Below are positions 45,812-58,955 of a DNA stretch of 64,000 nucleotides, piece by piece. Under the pieces are notes generated by a model. The model was not told the DNA's origin. It saw only the letters and a program-made list of their open reading frames with translations, and made no database searches. How positions within the stretch are numbered: position 1 is the stretch's first letter; the number at the start of each line of letters is the position of its first letter. Position numbers and translations under genes: made by a program. This stretch comes from Turnera subulata (lineage: Eukaryota; Streptophyta; Magnoliopsida; Malpighiales; Passifloraceae): positions 143,669 to 207,668 of the forward strand of contig JAKUCV010007359.1 of the NCBI GenBank assembly GCA_028386065.3. The letters run 5' to 3'.

Positions 45812-46357
45812 CACCAAAGTCTCTCACTTTCTGCGATCTGCTGCGGCCGCCTAGGTCACTGGGCTATAAAGATTTAAACTTTATAGTACTAACTTATAAG
45901 TAGTATTCGTTTTGGGTTGGGCTCATGCGAGTAAATACCAAAGGATTCAAGGTGACCTGTCTAATTATCTAAACTTCAGGGGATTAAGGACCCACGTTTA
46001 GCATGAGTATCTTTTCTTTAATATATTTTCATGGCGAGCACCCATTTTTTAGTTTATACTGCAACTAACACTAATTTAATATTCTCTCTCTTTCTCTGGT
46101 TTCTTTGACTTCTACCTTTCATGGCACCAGTGCATCTGAATGAGGTATTTGCTACTTCTCTGTCTCTCTCTTTCTTCGTTCGATACTTAGTTAATGCAGA
46201 TTAGGTGCTAGCTTGTCTGTATGTGCCTATTCTTTTGACTTCTATTGTCATAGATTCATTTTCTGTGGATGGTAATACGTTCCTGTCAATGTTTGATGCA
46301 TTTATGTCTTCTGCTCTGTGGATACCACATTCAGGACTAACTAGAGGTTTATGGATA
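45812..46357. promoter_or_regulatory. Shared divergent promoter region of TRMO and the sialidase-like gene
   Basis: Only 546 bp separate the two start codons of these head-to-head genes, so 5' leaders and promoters must overlap or adjoin here. A plus-strand ATG at about 46121 followed by GAG|GTATTT, and an acceptor-like CATTCAG before 46337, could frame a 5' leader intron of the sialidase-like gene. This is only a possibility. Confidence 0.45.
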
Positions 46358-49300
46358 ATGTGGACAGCAGTGAGGAGTTATTGGTTGATTCTTTTGTTGA
46401 TCTTCTTCTTGTTATTAACAGTGTCCAAGTTATTTGATATTCATGGTCTCTTTAGTAGCATTGGAACCAGCTTCAACTTCAACCAGAATCACTTGAATCC
46501 TAATTTTATATTTCTTAAACAACCCCAGTTGCTCCATTTTCATCCCCATTCTACCAGGTTCTCTGCTCTCTTTTTTCAAACTTAATATGCTTTTATTGCT
46601 GCTGGCAGATAATTTGATTGTTTTGACTGATTCATGTTGATACTTACTGTACTTGCTTTTCATTTAAGTTTCTTGTAATAACAGGTAGACATGATTAGAG
46701 ATGTAAATCACATACTTGTGTGTTTACCTCCTTTTGCTTAAAATATGTGCACGCTTCCATGTTTGTGGCGCTTTTGTGCTTTGTAATCATAAATATAATT
46801 TATGGATTTGCCTGGAGTTTATGATACCATCCTAACAATACTTCCCTAGAATTGGTGAATGGGCCTTACTATATGCTGGAATCTCAGCAAAAAAGTGTAT
46901 TAAGCAATCTAATTATCGAAAATGTTCTCATCATTTTTCTTAAATTGCATCAGATGCAGAGAGTGAAAAACAACTGTGTCAGAAGTATTGATATCTTTTG
47001 AGTATGTGATGGAGGAACCCTCCACTTGCTCTATTAACTCGTTTCTGTCTTTTGGTCCTTCATATTCCTCTAATTATTGAAGTTCTTGTTATGCTTGGCT
47101 ATCTCTAAAAATTTCTGCAAATATGTGGAGATCGCTGCAGGAAAAATGCTATAGAAGACACAAATTTTACAGTTTCAATACATAAGTGCACAAATATGGA
47201 AAAAGACTGTTACATTTGGGGACCAGTGAAGGAGGAGTTCACGTTTCCTGCTAATTCTGCTCCCTTCAACAATTGTCATGCTTCTACTATTGTTGAGGTA
47301 ATGCAGTTTGCTCCCACTGTTTTTTCCTTATACTATTGGTTGCTGATTTGTGCTTCATGCAGGTTGGTAAAGATCATTTTTTGGTTGCCTATTTTGGTGG
47401 TACAAAAGAGGGAGCACCTGATGTGAAGATCTGGTTACAGACATACAAAGTAATTCTTCTGAGACTATGTTTATGATAAATTCCTGAGCTAATGGGCTTA
47501 TCAACCATAAGAATTATGCTAATTTCCCATTTTAACGTTCATTTTCTCACAATAAAGAGTTCTACAGTAACACTGAATATCTACTACTTATTTGGAGGAT
47601 GTCTTTGCTTATTCTTTCTTCGAGAAGAAAAATGCATTTGCAGTCGGGATGACACATCAAATGGAGCAGTAGTTAACTTCAAACATTACTGATCTGTGGC
47701 ATGTTAGGAAGTTTATGTACCGTTTATCTCCTTTACAATATCAAAAGCTCTAACTCTTCCTGTAATCTCTTTCTGCGCACTACGGGCGATTTTCTAAAAT
47801 TCCTATTGCAGTCATCTTTGGATTTAATATGATTCTTTATCTCATAAGTGAGTATTTGTTGGCCCTTGGCAGGATGGCTGTTGGCAATCACCAATAATTG
47901 CTGATGAACAACCCAATGTTCCTATGTGGAACCCAGTACTTTTCAAACTACCTTCAGAGGAGTTGTTGCTATTCTATAAAATTGGTCAAGAAGTCCAAAA
48001 GTAAAGTTTCCTGTCTCTAGATTTTTTCTTCAGAAGATCAATTTTAGACAATCTTTTCAATTCCTTTGTATTCTTATTTAAATAGAATGAATACCCAATA
48101 TTCTAGTTCTTCTTTTGGCATGGTTTCTGGGAACAAATGAAAGTATACAATTGAGATGTTCGAGGTAAGACTGAACCATATAACCACATCTTGGTCTATC
48201 TAGGCTTTCACAAGTACCACTAAACTAAATTCCTTTTAGTATGCGGTTCATCTGCGACTGATTGTTAAAAGAAAAAGGAGGGAGAGTATTGCAAATAGAG
48301 TAGCTTAAGTCCATTTTTTAATATTGCAAATCAGAGTAGATTTCTGCAAATTGTTTGCTGGATGAACTTAGAATGAAACTTTAACATAACTTCTGTTCTG
48401 TGTGTCATCATGATTTGAGTTTACAATTGCTTGGTGTCTGGTTTGAGTGGCCCTAACACTTGGCAGTTTCTTTTTTTAGATTTCGAAAACTTTGCAAAGA
48501 TTCTCCTGTTTGGCCCTGGAAATGAGATCTTAGTTTGTGGTTTGAAGCTATGAAGTAATGCATTTTCATTATACACTACGATCTCCCCCTGAATTTTAGG
48601 TGGAGTGGATGCATGAAGCGATCATACGATAAAGGTGTTACATGGACAACAAGAGAACAGCTTCCTCCTGGTATATTAGGACCATCAAAGAATAAGGTAT
48701 AACTTCACTCCATCTTGATGCATGTCTAGTTATATCGGAAAGGCATAAAGCCCACTGAAACATGCAACAATCTTATGCAGCCAATCCTACTAGAAGATGG
48801 GCGATTGCTTTGTGGATCATCTGTAGAAAGTTGGAATTCTTGGGGAGCATGGATGGAGGTTGTGAGATGGACTTGCTTTAAGACTCTGAATATCATAATG
48901 TTTTGGAATAAGCAGTTGTCTTATTATTACGACTTGCATGGAACAGGTGACAGCAGATGCAGGCAGGACATGGAGAAAGCATGGCCCAATTTACATCCAA
49001 AATAAGTCTCTCAGTGTCATTCAACCAGTCCCTTTCCAGACCCAAAATGGGACATTACGTGTTTTATTGCGTTCGTTCGAAGGAATTAATAGAGTTTGCA
49101 AGTCAGAATCCTTCGATGGAGGCCTGAACTGGGGTTATGCTAAACCCACTGAGCTCCCAAACCCAAACTCAGGTTACTAACCTTGACTCAGATTGACAGC
49201 CTTCTCTCCCTATTACATGGCTATATTATCATCAATGCAAAGATCAATGTTAATCCATCTTGTTTGTCATGTTTTACCACAACGTGCACCAGGAAGTAAT

Positions 49301-49843
49301 GCCACTTGCATTTTCACTCTCCGTCTTGTGATTAAGCTGTGTCATTTATTAATTTCTTGTTTTGTTTCTTGTCTCATTTCTAACTGCAAATTTTGTTTTC
49401 AAAGAGGAAAATAACAGAGTTTATTATACTTGCTCTGTCACACTGCTCATTGACGAACATATGAATTTGCATCCTAGGTATTGATGGAGTTAAACTGAAG
49501 GATGGCCGCCTCATACTTGCTTATAATACGATATCAAGGGGAGTGCTTAAAGTGGCCATGTCCAATGATGATGGTGACTCATGGTTTGAGGTTCTAACTC
49601 TGGAGGAAAAGTTGGGTTTGGAATTTTCATATCCAGCGGTGATCCAAGCTGATGATGGATCTATTCATATCACTTACACATATAATAGGACCCAGATTAA
49701 GGTACCACCATAGTTTCTATTATGAGGGGAACCTTTTGGATGTTATTTTATTCTTCCGCTTGCTTTAAGCATCTCTCCATATCATATATCTAACAATTTC
49801 TTGACGTTTGTCTGTTAAGCATGTTGTCCTTCAACCAAGTTGA
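46358..49843 (+). CDS. Sialidase-like Asp-box (BNR) protein with N-terminal signal anchor
   Basis: Six-bladed-propeller sialidase-superfamily protein of unknown substrate. Exons are 46358-46557, 47141-47297, 47363-47449, 47873-48000, 48600-48696, 48781-48858, 48947-49172, 49478-49701 and 49820-49843, all GT-AG, totalling 1,221 bp and 406 residues. The N terminus has a short basic stretch and a hydrophobic segment ([16 protein letters not shown]), suggesting a type II Golgi or secretory membrane protein. Four Asp boxes (SxDxGxxW-like) are visible: SYDKGVTW at about 199-206, [16 protein letters not shown] and SNDDGDSW. Other features are [35 protein letters not shown] and [11 protein letters not shown]. 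The last exon adds only HVVLQPS. Exon 1 is supported by matching phase (AG|G) and by the anchor. A shorter form starting at ATG 47196 is possible. Confidence 0.85.
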
Positions 49844-52800
49844 CACGAGATACATGAATGAGGAAGCCAAGAAGGTATTTACTATTTACTTGCATTCAAC
49901 TTGTATGGCCCAATGCATATGTAATCACATATCTTGTGCAGCTGAAATTTCTCCTGCAGATGCCATGCAACCAATTAATTTACTAAGAGTAACATGTGCT
50001 TTGTGTCTGAAATAAGATGTAAAATCTTTGGCTCCTTAAAACTGTTTGTTTCCTGTATCTTTGCTGGTGTTTCCTTTATGTAAAATCTGTTGCCTTCTTC
50101 TTACCTCAACTAGTTTTTTTGGTGTCAATCAGCCATCATGATGGTTAACCAACAACATTATGCGCTTCTGCCTTTTGACTTTACTCTTTATTCTGTTGGT
50201 TCTTTCCCTGTTACCACTTTTGTAGATGATGTTGCTCTGTGCACCTGTTTCACTGAGATTTTGCACTTTGTTAGAGGAGATATATACCCGGCAGTTTAAG
50301 GCATTATTAGAGCTTCAGCTTCATGACAAAATGTCATGCACATGTGGTAGATTTCTATGACAGTAATTTGTGATTCTGATGACCAAACTTTGAAAACACC
50401 ATTTTTTAGAAGGTAAATTACTCCAAAACTACCCAGCATATTTGAGAGACAACATAACAAAACAGGAAAACAATAATAACAGCAGCTCCAGCAAGGCAGA
50501 AATCGGAGGAAACAGATCATGGGACATTTGTTGTATGCTGTCATGTTCCTTACTCAACTCCTATGGTTTTGTGTCATTTTGTGGAAGAATGTGTTTAGTA
50601 TCTCAAGGAAAAAAAAAAACCTCTGTCCTGATGTGTTTTTACTGGTTCATTGGGGCTCATTGGAGTTGGGTTGCACTACAGTTAGTAAACCTCCACATGC
50701 CTTATCCCCTTGAATTCCAGGTTGGTCGAGTTTGAACTTTGAACCCAAAGTCACCAGATGCAACATCCATCATGTCCTCACCTGTTAGCTTTAGATATAC
50801 TCCCATTAAGTTATACAAGGTGGACAACCTGCTTTCTCTATGTAGTCATAAGTAATTAACATGTAGGTCCTTTACTTCCATTGCTGCCTCTCCAACCTGA
50901 TTATTTAATCAAGCTTCTCCCACAGCCCAAGTAGTAAAGATGGAGATAAAAGGGAAAGAATTCGCACCAGTTATGATGATTCATTGACCTTACAAAACCA
51001 TGGGCATTGAAATTTTCTGTCCCTGAATCATCCATTATTTTAACGTTTTCTTGTGTACTGGACGACTTGATCTAACTCCTTGTTGCTGCTATATTACTGC
51101 CATAAGGTGAAATATTTTTATGAAGCAAGATAAAGAACTGTATGTTCTCCATACCTAAAGCAATTTAGCATACCTTACTTTTGGTGTGTGTTAATACCTT
51201 GTTGCTGATGATCCTTTAGAAATGGTGGCACAGGAAATCTTCAGTGGATTGTTTAGTACTCCATATGCTTCAATACGAATAAATGCATTAAGTCTATCTT
51301 ATACTGATATGAGGATGCACATTCTTTTTCATACATTTATTGTCCAAGTCTTCCTTCAAAAAGTTAAGAAGTTTTAACGTGTCTAGTGATACTACTGGGG
51401 CTCCTGGTAAAATTGTTCATGAAAATACTGCAGGCTATATATATTGCTTCCTTCCATTTTTCTTAAGGCGCCCTGCAAATGATTACTGTGCAATTTCTTT
51501 TTACCTAGTTGTCGCCAACTCACCGAAATGATCTCCAAATTGTGCTAGAGAGCAGAGTGGGCATCTCTTTCGAGTGTTATATCTTAGCTAGTATTCAAAA
51601 GATGATTCTTAATCTTTCCACAAATGAAAATGTTACAGGTTGCCAGGATGATGACCCAGAGCTAGGCTGAAGGGAAGAGCTTGTATGGTCCTTCTGCAGC
51701 AAGCAGCTGTTGTTGATGACTGGCTTATACATGCCAAAACTAAAAGGCTCATGCAATGGAAAAAAAAATTCTCGGCGCTCCTTATTTTCTTATAAGTTTA
51801 ACTTTATTTACGTTTGAGGATCAGATCATAGATTGCAAATTATTGTTTCAGAGTCCTGGCTGTTGCTGCTGTTGTGTGTTCATCTGCAGTATCTGTAAAT
51901 CTTTTTCTATTTTTGTTCTGCGTCTTTCTTTTGTTCACTCGAGCCTATGAAATAGTTTAATCAAATAAGTCCTTCCCTAGTCTTCCAAAATCTGTACTTG
52001 AGAGACAGTATGCAGTAATTGAACTTGATCAACAATTGTGTGTAATGTGTTACAAAGATGGCGTATTTCTCAGTTCTCAGCAGGACAAAGCTGCTACCGT
52101 AGTTCTTTAAGATCAGTGTTCATACAACAAAACTCCAAAAGAAACTAAACTTCAACAAATTCCAAAATAATAAACTTATGAAAGAAGTCAATTGATTGGC
52201 ATAGCCACACTATCATCATCGACTTATACGCTAATTGGATATTCCAATGAGGTTTTTGTCTGCTTAAAGAATTGGTCAATAAGTGCACAAACTAAAGAAG
52301 AATATGCTGAGAGATATCAAAACCTATGGTCAGCTACTTGCCACCAATCTCAAATTTATTAAGAAATAAGGCTCTGCCTGGAAGAATTTGGATGTGTTGT
52401 TACTGTCAGATATGAATCTTCAAACCTTTTAACAATAAATTTAGTTATCAAAAAAAAAAACAATAAATTTAGTACAACAACTTTCCCATAAAACAAAGGA
52501 AAACAAAAAGCGAAAACATGTCTGCTATGCATGTATATAAAATTCTTCTTTTTCACTCCACTTTGACACCGTCCTAGTTTTTCCAATTTTGCCGGCCGGC
52601 CAAACAATAAGTCTAAAATTTCCCTTTTTCATTTGTGTCATTGTCAACAAGTAAATTCTCATGATAGTAGTAGTATAATATTTTACATAAACCATGATCA
52701 AACAAATGAGTGAGAAATTTTATTTTTTTCCCCCCGTATCATTATCATACATGTCCATGTACGAGTAACAATATTGAGTTGCACTCTTCTTATTAACACC

Positions 52801-55800
52801 AAAATGTATAAAGAACCAATCTCTCTTTCGGTCAAAAGTCAACCCTTGTTAGTTATTTCTATTCTATGGCCTAAAAAAATCCTGGTTGTTTAAGACTTTA
52901 AGTTACAATAGGGGATATCATATCGCTGGGCCTGGAAGGGATGTCCTTGCCACTAATATTGTACCAATTCTTCCATAACCTGAACTCTTAAAAATGTGCA
53001 AGTTGGGCCACTTAAATTTCGTGATCTGCACAGTACATGAGTGTGAAAAATCTTGTACTGGATCCTTCCTTTTCACACACATGACGTAACATAAAATACC
53101 AATTTCTTTTCTTTTTTTTTTTTGCATACTATATAATATAGTACAGTTTGGTAAGAAATACCATATACAAATACAAGCAAGAAATCTTTATATTTCTCCA
53201 AAAAGGAAGTGATATTGTCACCTGCAACATGTCTTCCAAGCATTGACCCGTAGTTATTTATCAGCGCCAATCCCGGGAGTTGCATGACTCTGGACAAGCA
53301 AATGCACCAACGTGAAGGGGAAACCTTTTTGCATTAAATGGAAGAGAGTGTGTGTGTCCTCATTGAGATTTTTGCAGGCATCAATGTTTGGAGGGTAGAG
53401 AGGGCAAAAAAAATAATATATGTCCCCAAATGATAAAAGAAAGAGTTAAATTTCATTTGCTAACAAAAATTAGAAAAAAGAAAAGAAAGAAATTTGATCA
53501 GGGCATGCAGGGAATGAAAAGAGTTGAAAGAAACTGTCAGTGTACTAGCATTTTCAGTTTTTTCACTGTCTTTCTTTCTCTTCCATCATTTCTCTCTATA
53601 AAGTTGGTCCAAAAGATGAAATGTTTGTCCTTTGGCATTGGAGCCATTGCTTTTCACTTGTTTCTGACATTATTGTTTCTGGGTTTTGCCAGCTTTTTAG
53701 TCCCTCCCATTGCAGATTTTATATGACATGTTTTGTAGTAGTACCTTTGATTATTTTAATCTGTTTTTCCTGTGGTGGGTGAAAAAGTTGAAGCATTGGA
53801 ATTTTTGGTCACTTCCCTTTCTGTCTAAAAAATTTCTTTTTGATTCCAGTTAGCTGCACCTGCAAGAATTGGTTCCTATTGTAACTAACTGCCTAGACAA
53901 AACCTTTTTTGCAGGTATTGCATTTGGTACACCTGCTCAAAATGTCACCTTTTTTGGCATGAGGAATGGGATGTAGTGTTTGTCTTTACCCATTCTATTC
54001 AAAGAGAATCTGCTGTTTTCTTTTTAAATTAGTACTACTTTTTTTATGTAAAGGATGAAGTATTATTATCCCAAAAGACAATTGTAAAATTAAATTGGTT
54101 CTTTTACTGTCTTTCAAGGAAGACATCTTTTTGATTAGCTTAAACACACATCGTACCTTAAAGTAAGCATTTACTTGGTCATATTAGTCCTGAAAAGCTT
54201 TGGGTATTCGCGTCCTTAAGGAGATTTCCACAAAAGCTTAGGATAATTAGATGCGTTTTGGTTAATCAAGATTCACCCTCTTAGAGAAAGAAGAGATTTT
54301 TGTATATCTATAGGGATCAATAGAAAACTGTGTTGTTGAATATATTCCACTTGATTGGGTGTGTCATATATATCTACATTTTTTTTTCTTTTTTCCATGT
54401 TTCAATGGTATAGGCATCTTATTAGGAAGAAACTAAGGGTTACATTAATCCCAGAAATCAAATTTTTTTTATATGAAAAAAATCCTTCTCAACGATGAAA
54501 AATTTTTTATTTATTTCTCAAAATCCGTACCTTAATGTAAGTGAATAATCAACATCATATTGTGGACATTCTTTTCCTTCATTGAAAGTTGTAGGACTCT
54601 GCAATCACTCTTCCCAACATGGGAAGAGCATGATCAAAACATATATAAAACACACAGTCTTGTTGTTTGGGATTGTAAGGTAGCTAGCTAGTGTTGCATA
54701 ACATAAAGCAGATCGTGGTTATTGATCTGAACTTTTCCGTGACCAAGATTTGCATATATTCACTAAGGACCACACAATATATAGAAGGTGACATTCTAAC
54801 TGAGAGGAGCAGCCTATAGCCCAGTTTGCTTTGAAATACATTATATACACCAACACAAGCAAAGTCGACCACTTTAGGGAAGCCTTCCTTTATTCGTCCG
54901 GGTCCTTCACAACAAAGACACTTTTGTCTCCCACTAATGTATTAAAAACTGACAATATTATTGATGCCCTACCGTCACACATTGTACTTACATCTTGCAT
55001 ATATATATGATGATTTCTGAAAAAAAAAATGGATGATGATAGTCATAGACTTCTCTTACTAGCTAACCAATTTAAAGTACTTTGAATGTTAATCATCATG
55101 GTATTAATATATATATTCTTTGGATTTTTAAAAATCAACTCCATTAGTGTAACCAAAAAAGTTGTCCATTACATTTACACCACAACACACTAGCCAGCAT
55201 TTTCCTTTTCTTAAGGAACCGTACCTTATTCTACCATACCCTTTAATACGAGCAAAAAATTTTACTCTTTTGTTGCCAGATTCAAAATGAGCAACAATTT
55301 GAAGCTATAGTGAAATTTCATTTCAGTATTAAAAAAGGAAAAACAATGTTAAAAATATCTTCATCAAGGGGTCAAGTTCCATGTTAAAAGTTTGCTATTT
55401 GCTCTATGACATTTAATGAGAGGATAAGCAAAATACTGCCTTCTTTGTCTGCGGGGACCCCTGGCATTGAATTTCTCACCTAGTACCTAATTACTAGTAT
55501 TGATTTTTCTTTTTTTTTTCCCTCACACATTTGCAAAGCTTTTATTTTAAGGATACCGTAAATAATCATGCAAGTCGTGCTATGATTCATTGCTTAATCG
55601 AAAGTGACCATACTTCGGTTTTAACAAGCGGCCTGTGACAGTTACAAGCAGGATTATTATCTATATAGAAACCAGCTTTGTCTTTGATTACTGGAGCAAG
55701 AAAGAGTAGATAGGACAGTACTCAGTACAGTATATGAGTGGTGGAATTTTGTAGCAGTAGTTGGAAAAGTGGGCTATATACATATATACTTTATTTTGTG

Positions 55801-58800
55801 ATATTATTGCACCCTTCTATCACAAGCTAGGGCCTCTTTTCATGTCCAGGACGGTGGATCCCAATTATTTCTTTGCTTATTTCTTCTAAGAATATAACAA
55901 ATAATATTGCCATGATCATGAGAAAAAAATCCAACGTTATAGTTCAAGTGGTACTGTTGTTGTATACAAGGTTGAAGGTCTCGTATTCCAATCTTGGTAT
56001 CTCCTTGTAAGCAAAGAAATTAAACCCAACGCCATCAATTCTATACATTAATTTATATATGTATTGTATTAATACTAAAATTCAGAGAATACTTAGATAA
56101 TGATAAAGAAGGATTTGTGTGGGTTTGGCTGTGTAGGTGAAGGAAGGGGGAGGGGGAGGCCAATAACGGAGATAGTCGAAATATTAATAGACAACTTTTC
56201 CACGAAAAATAAGAACATGACATAGTCTAATGACGATAGGTTTTGCTATTATTTGGTGTATTATGCACTAATTGTGGCAAAGGACAATTAATTAAGCTGG
56301 TAGGCCCCTTACAAAGTTGGATTTCTTTTAAAGCCTTGCCTTAACTTTCTTAAACATATTTTAAGACCCAACTTTATGGTGGTTTTTTTTTTTAATTGAA
56401 CGGTCAACTTTATGGCTTAATTGAACGCATAAAAACATTCGGTATCAATATGTATGATACTACTATTGATGAAAAAAGGTTCAAATGTCTCACGTAGGCA
56501 TATATATGCCTTTTTCACATCTGTGTATGCAAAAGGTTGAGTCATTCTTAGAAACCTTTTTCTTCTCACTTTGCGCAGAAAGTTGCAACGCTTGTGTGTA
56601 AAGTATAGGGGATTAGTGGCTAACAAAAACAAAAATTTTCACACCATTAATGGAGAAAAAGTAGCTTTTCTTTCGGCCTCTTCTATGTTGGATGTTCTGC
56701 CTATAGTACTTAAGGATACTGGATCAATACTCCAAGATTTAAAGGAAGATGCACTGCTGCTTCAAATGGGAGCTTTTGAGGTGGGAATTTGGCATCTTTC
56801 GATTAATATTCTTTTTCAGTGAGTATATATATAAATGGGAAGATTTAATGATTAGACCGAGTCATCACCTGAGGACGGTGCATCTAGGTTAGGCTTACTT
56901 TGAAAATTTTGTTGTTTGTAATGATAACTTTTATGCTCATGAATTTTAGTATTTAAAATTTTTTCACGATGAATGAAAAATCTTTGATATTTCAAAATTA
57001 AGTTATATATCCGTTACTACTATTCTTCTTTCAAAAAAAAAAATCCATTAGTATCAAGCAAATTAAAAAAAAATGTATGGACGGACCTAGAAAGGTGACA
57101 AAGTCAAATCACGAATTAATCGTCATTAATAATACCGAACTTTTATTGCTAATTTGTTCTACTGAATTCTTTAAACAGTCGAAACCAAAAATTCCAACAG
57201 CACAAGAGCAATAAAAGTACTACGAACGATCGATTCTGAGTTTCTATAATTAAAATTCATTCATCAAAGAAGGAAAGAATAAATTGGGTTCGGTCCATAT
57301 CATAATATATATAAAAAGAATAATGAGTTCGCACATATAAAAAGTAGCCCTTATATATGTACCTCTTGCAGGAGAGTGTCCATTTCATTTAGGAAAAGAA
57401 TCTCATCTAGTATCTATTCCAACTCCACTAGATCAAGAGAATACCTATCTTAATTGGAGAAAGAAATGACCTAACTTGAGTACGGAACAAAAACTAGATT
57501 TGAGATACATATGTTGTTTCAAAAAATTAAGCCAAATTCAATCACATAAATTCTTATCATAAGGTGTTGAATACTAATTCCCCCTGTTAAACATATCCAA
57601 CTTTCATCGAGAGTTTAGCTAGTACTTCTTCTATTTGTGAAAGAAAAAGAAAATGGAAAACCAACGGTTTGCCTTTTTGCTTGATTGGTGCTTTCTCTTT
57701 GCCAAATCCATGTCATAAAAAGCAATGCCAGTTTCCTTTATTCTAAGCTATAAAGCATATATAGAGAAGGGGGGGAGGTGCTTGAAAGTCCAATTGCTTT
57801 GAGTGCAAGAAGCTACCCCAGCTGTGAGTGATTTGTTACAATATGTTTGCTTAAAGTTTGACCTTCGATGAAATGATTATAACCCTGTTCTCTCATACAT
57901 GTGTAAAAGCTAGGTGGGGTTTGGCTTGCACTAGTGAAAAGAGTTTGTACCCCCCTTTTCTTGTCTCATGATATTCCATCAATTAGCCTTCGTGAGGAAC
58001 CTCTTTTAACCCCTTTATGATTCATGGATTGATCCATCTCCACTTGAACTTAAAGGGTCTAGAAAGTGGAAAAAGTCCCTTTTTTGAGGTTCAAATAGGT
58101 CAAAAAAACATCTAGCTTTTAGAAATTGCACCCATGAAGAGAAAATTCACACAGAGATTCTAGCAAATGGGGTCATTTACTTGATTTTTGCAATCCTTAC
58201 ATGGAGGAAAAATAAAGGGTCTTTTTTCGAATCATGGTTTCTCTATCTCTATTATTGGTGGGGTTGTGAGACACTTGATGAAAAGGCGTGTGGTGAAGTG
58301 GAAGAAAAGCTTTTTTCCCTGATTAAGGAACCAAATGCAAAGCAGCGCTACTTTTTGATAATCATACTAAAAATTGATTATATTCGGGATAATTTTGCTT
58401 CCTTGTTTTTTTTTTTTTTCAATTCAAACTGAGAGAGGATGTGGAAATCAATGATGAGAAGAGATCTAACGAAAGGTTTTGAAAGTGGGAGAAAAGGCTT
58501 AAGGAACATCAATAATATGAGGTCACCAAAAGCCTTTTGTAGAGTGGTTGGTATCATTATTATTGCATCATGCTTAAGATGTGGGTATTGCTACATATAG
58601 AGATATGTACACCAAATGGTCTAATTTCTAGAGACAAAAGAATAAGGGAAGCAAGTATTTGCATTAGAAATTATAAATGCGTCCATGTTTGTACGTGTAG
58701 GAAACCATCCTCCCTAGCGTACAACATTTCTAGACTAACCTCGAAAGTTCATAACTAGTTTGAGGATATATCTCCTCGCAGTAGTTCGTCTCAGGAACTT

Positions 58801-58900
58801 TTGTAAGTGGAAAGGAAATAAGGAGAGGAGCAAAGATTAAGATTAAATCTTATCTAGTATTTAACCTTTTGGTCGTAAACTGCCTTAAAATGTTTATTTC
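49844..58900. other. Gene-poor intergenic region
   Basis: About 9 kb of AT-rich DNA after the sialidase-like gene. The open frames are short, mostly from TTG or GTG, and of low complexity. No domain and no exon chain could be supported. It holds many A/T runs and (TA)n tracts and one possible degraded SINE near 55,935. Confidence 0.55.
55935..56010 (+). mobile_element. Possible tRNA-derived SINE relic
   Basis: TAGTTCAAGTGGTAC resembles an A box. GGTCTCGTATTCCAATCTT about 50 bases later resembles a degraded B box (GGTTCGAATCC-like), as in plant SINEs. There is no clear tail or target-site duplication. Confidence 0.3.
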
Positions 58901-58955
58901 TTAATTCTGACATGACATCTTCAGGCACTTTACGCGGATGTCATGTCAGAATTAA
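58901..58955. repeat. Short perfect inverted repeat (19-bp arms)
   Basis: TTAATTCTGACATGACATC at 58901-58919 pairs perfectly with its reverse complement at 58937-58955 across a 17-bp spacer. It could be a stem-loop in a transcript or the remnant of a foldback element. Confidence 0.9.

Noticed and set aside
47196..49843. Sialidase-like gene starting at ATG 47196 (321 aa)
   Set aside because: The frame is open upstream to an acceptor at 47140. An upstream exon with a signal anchor joins in matching phase, so the 406-aa model is preferred, though the short form is not excluded.
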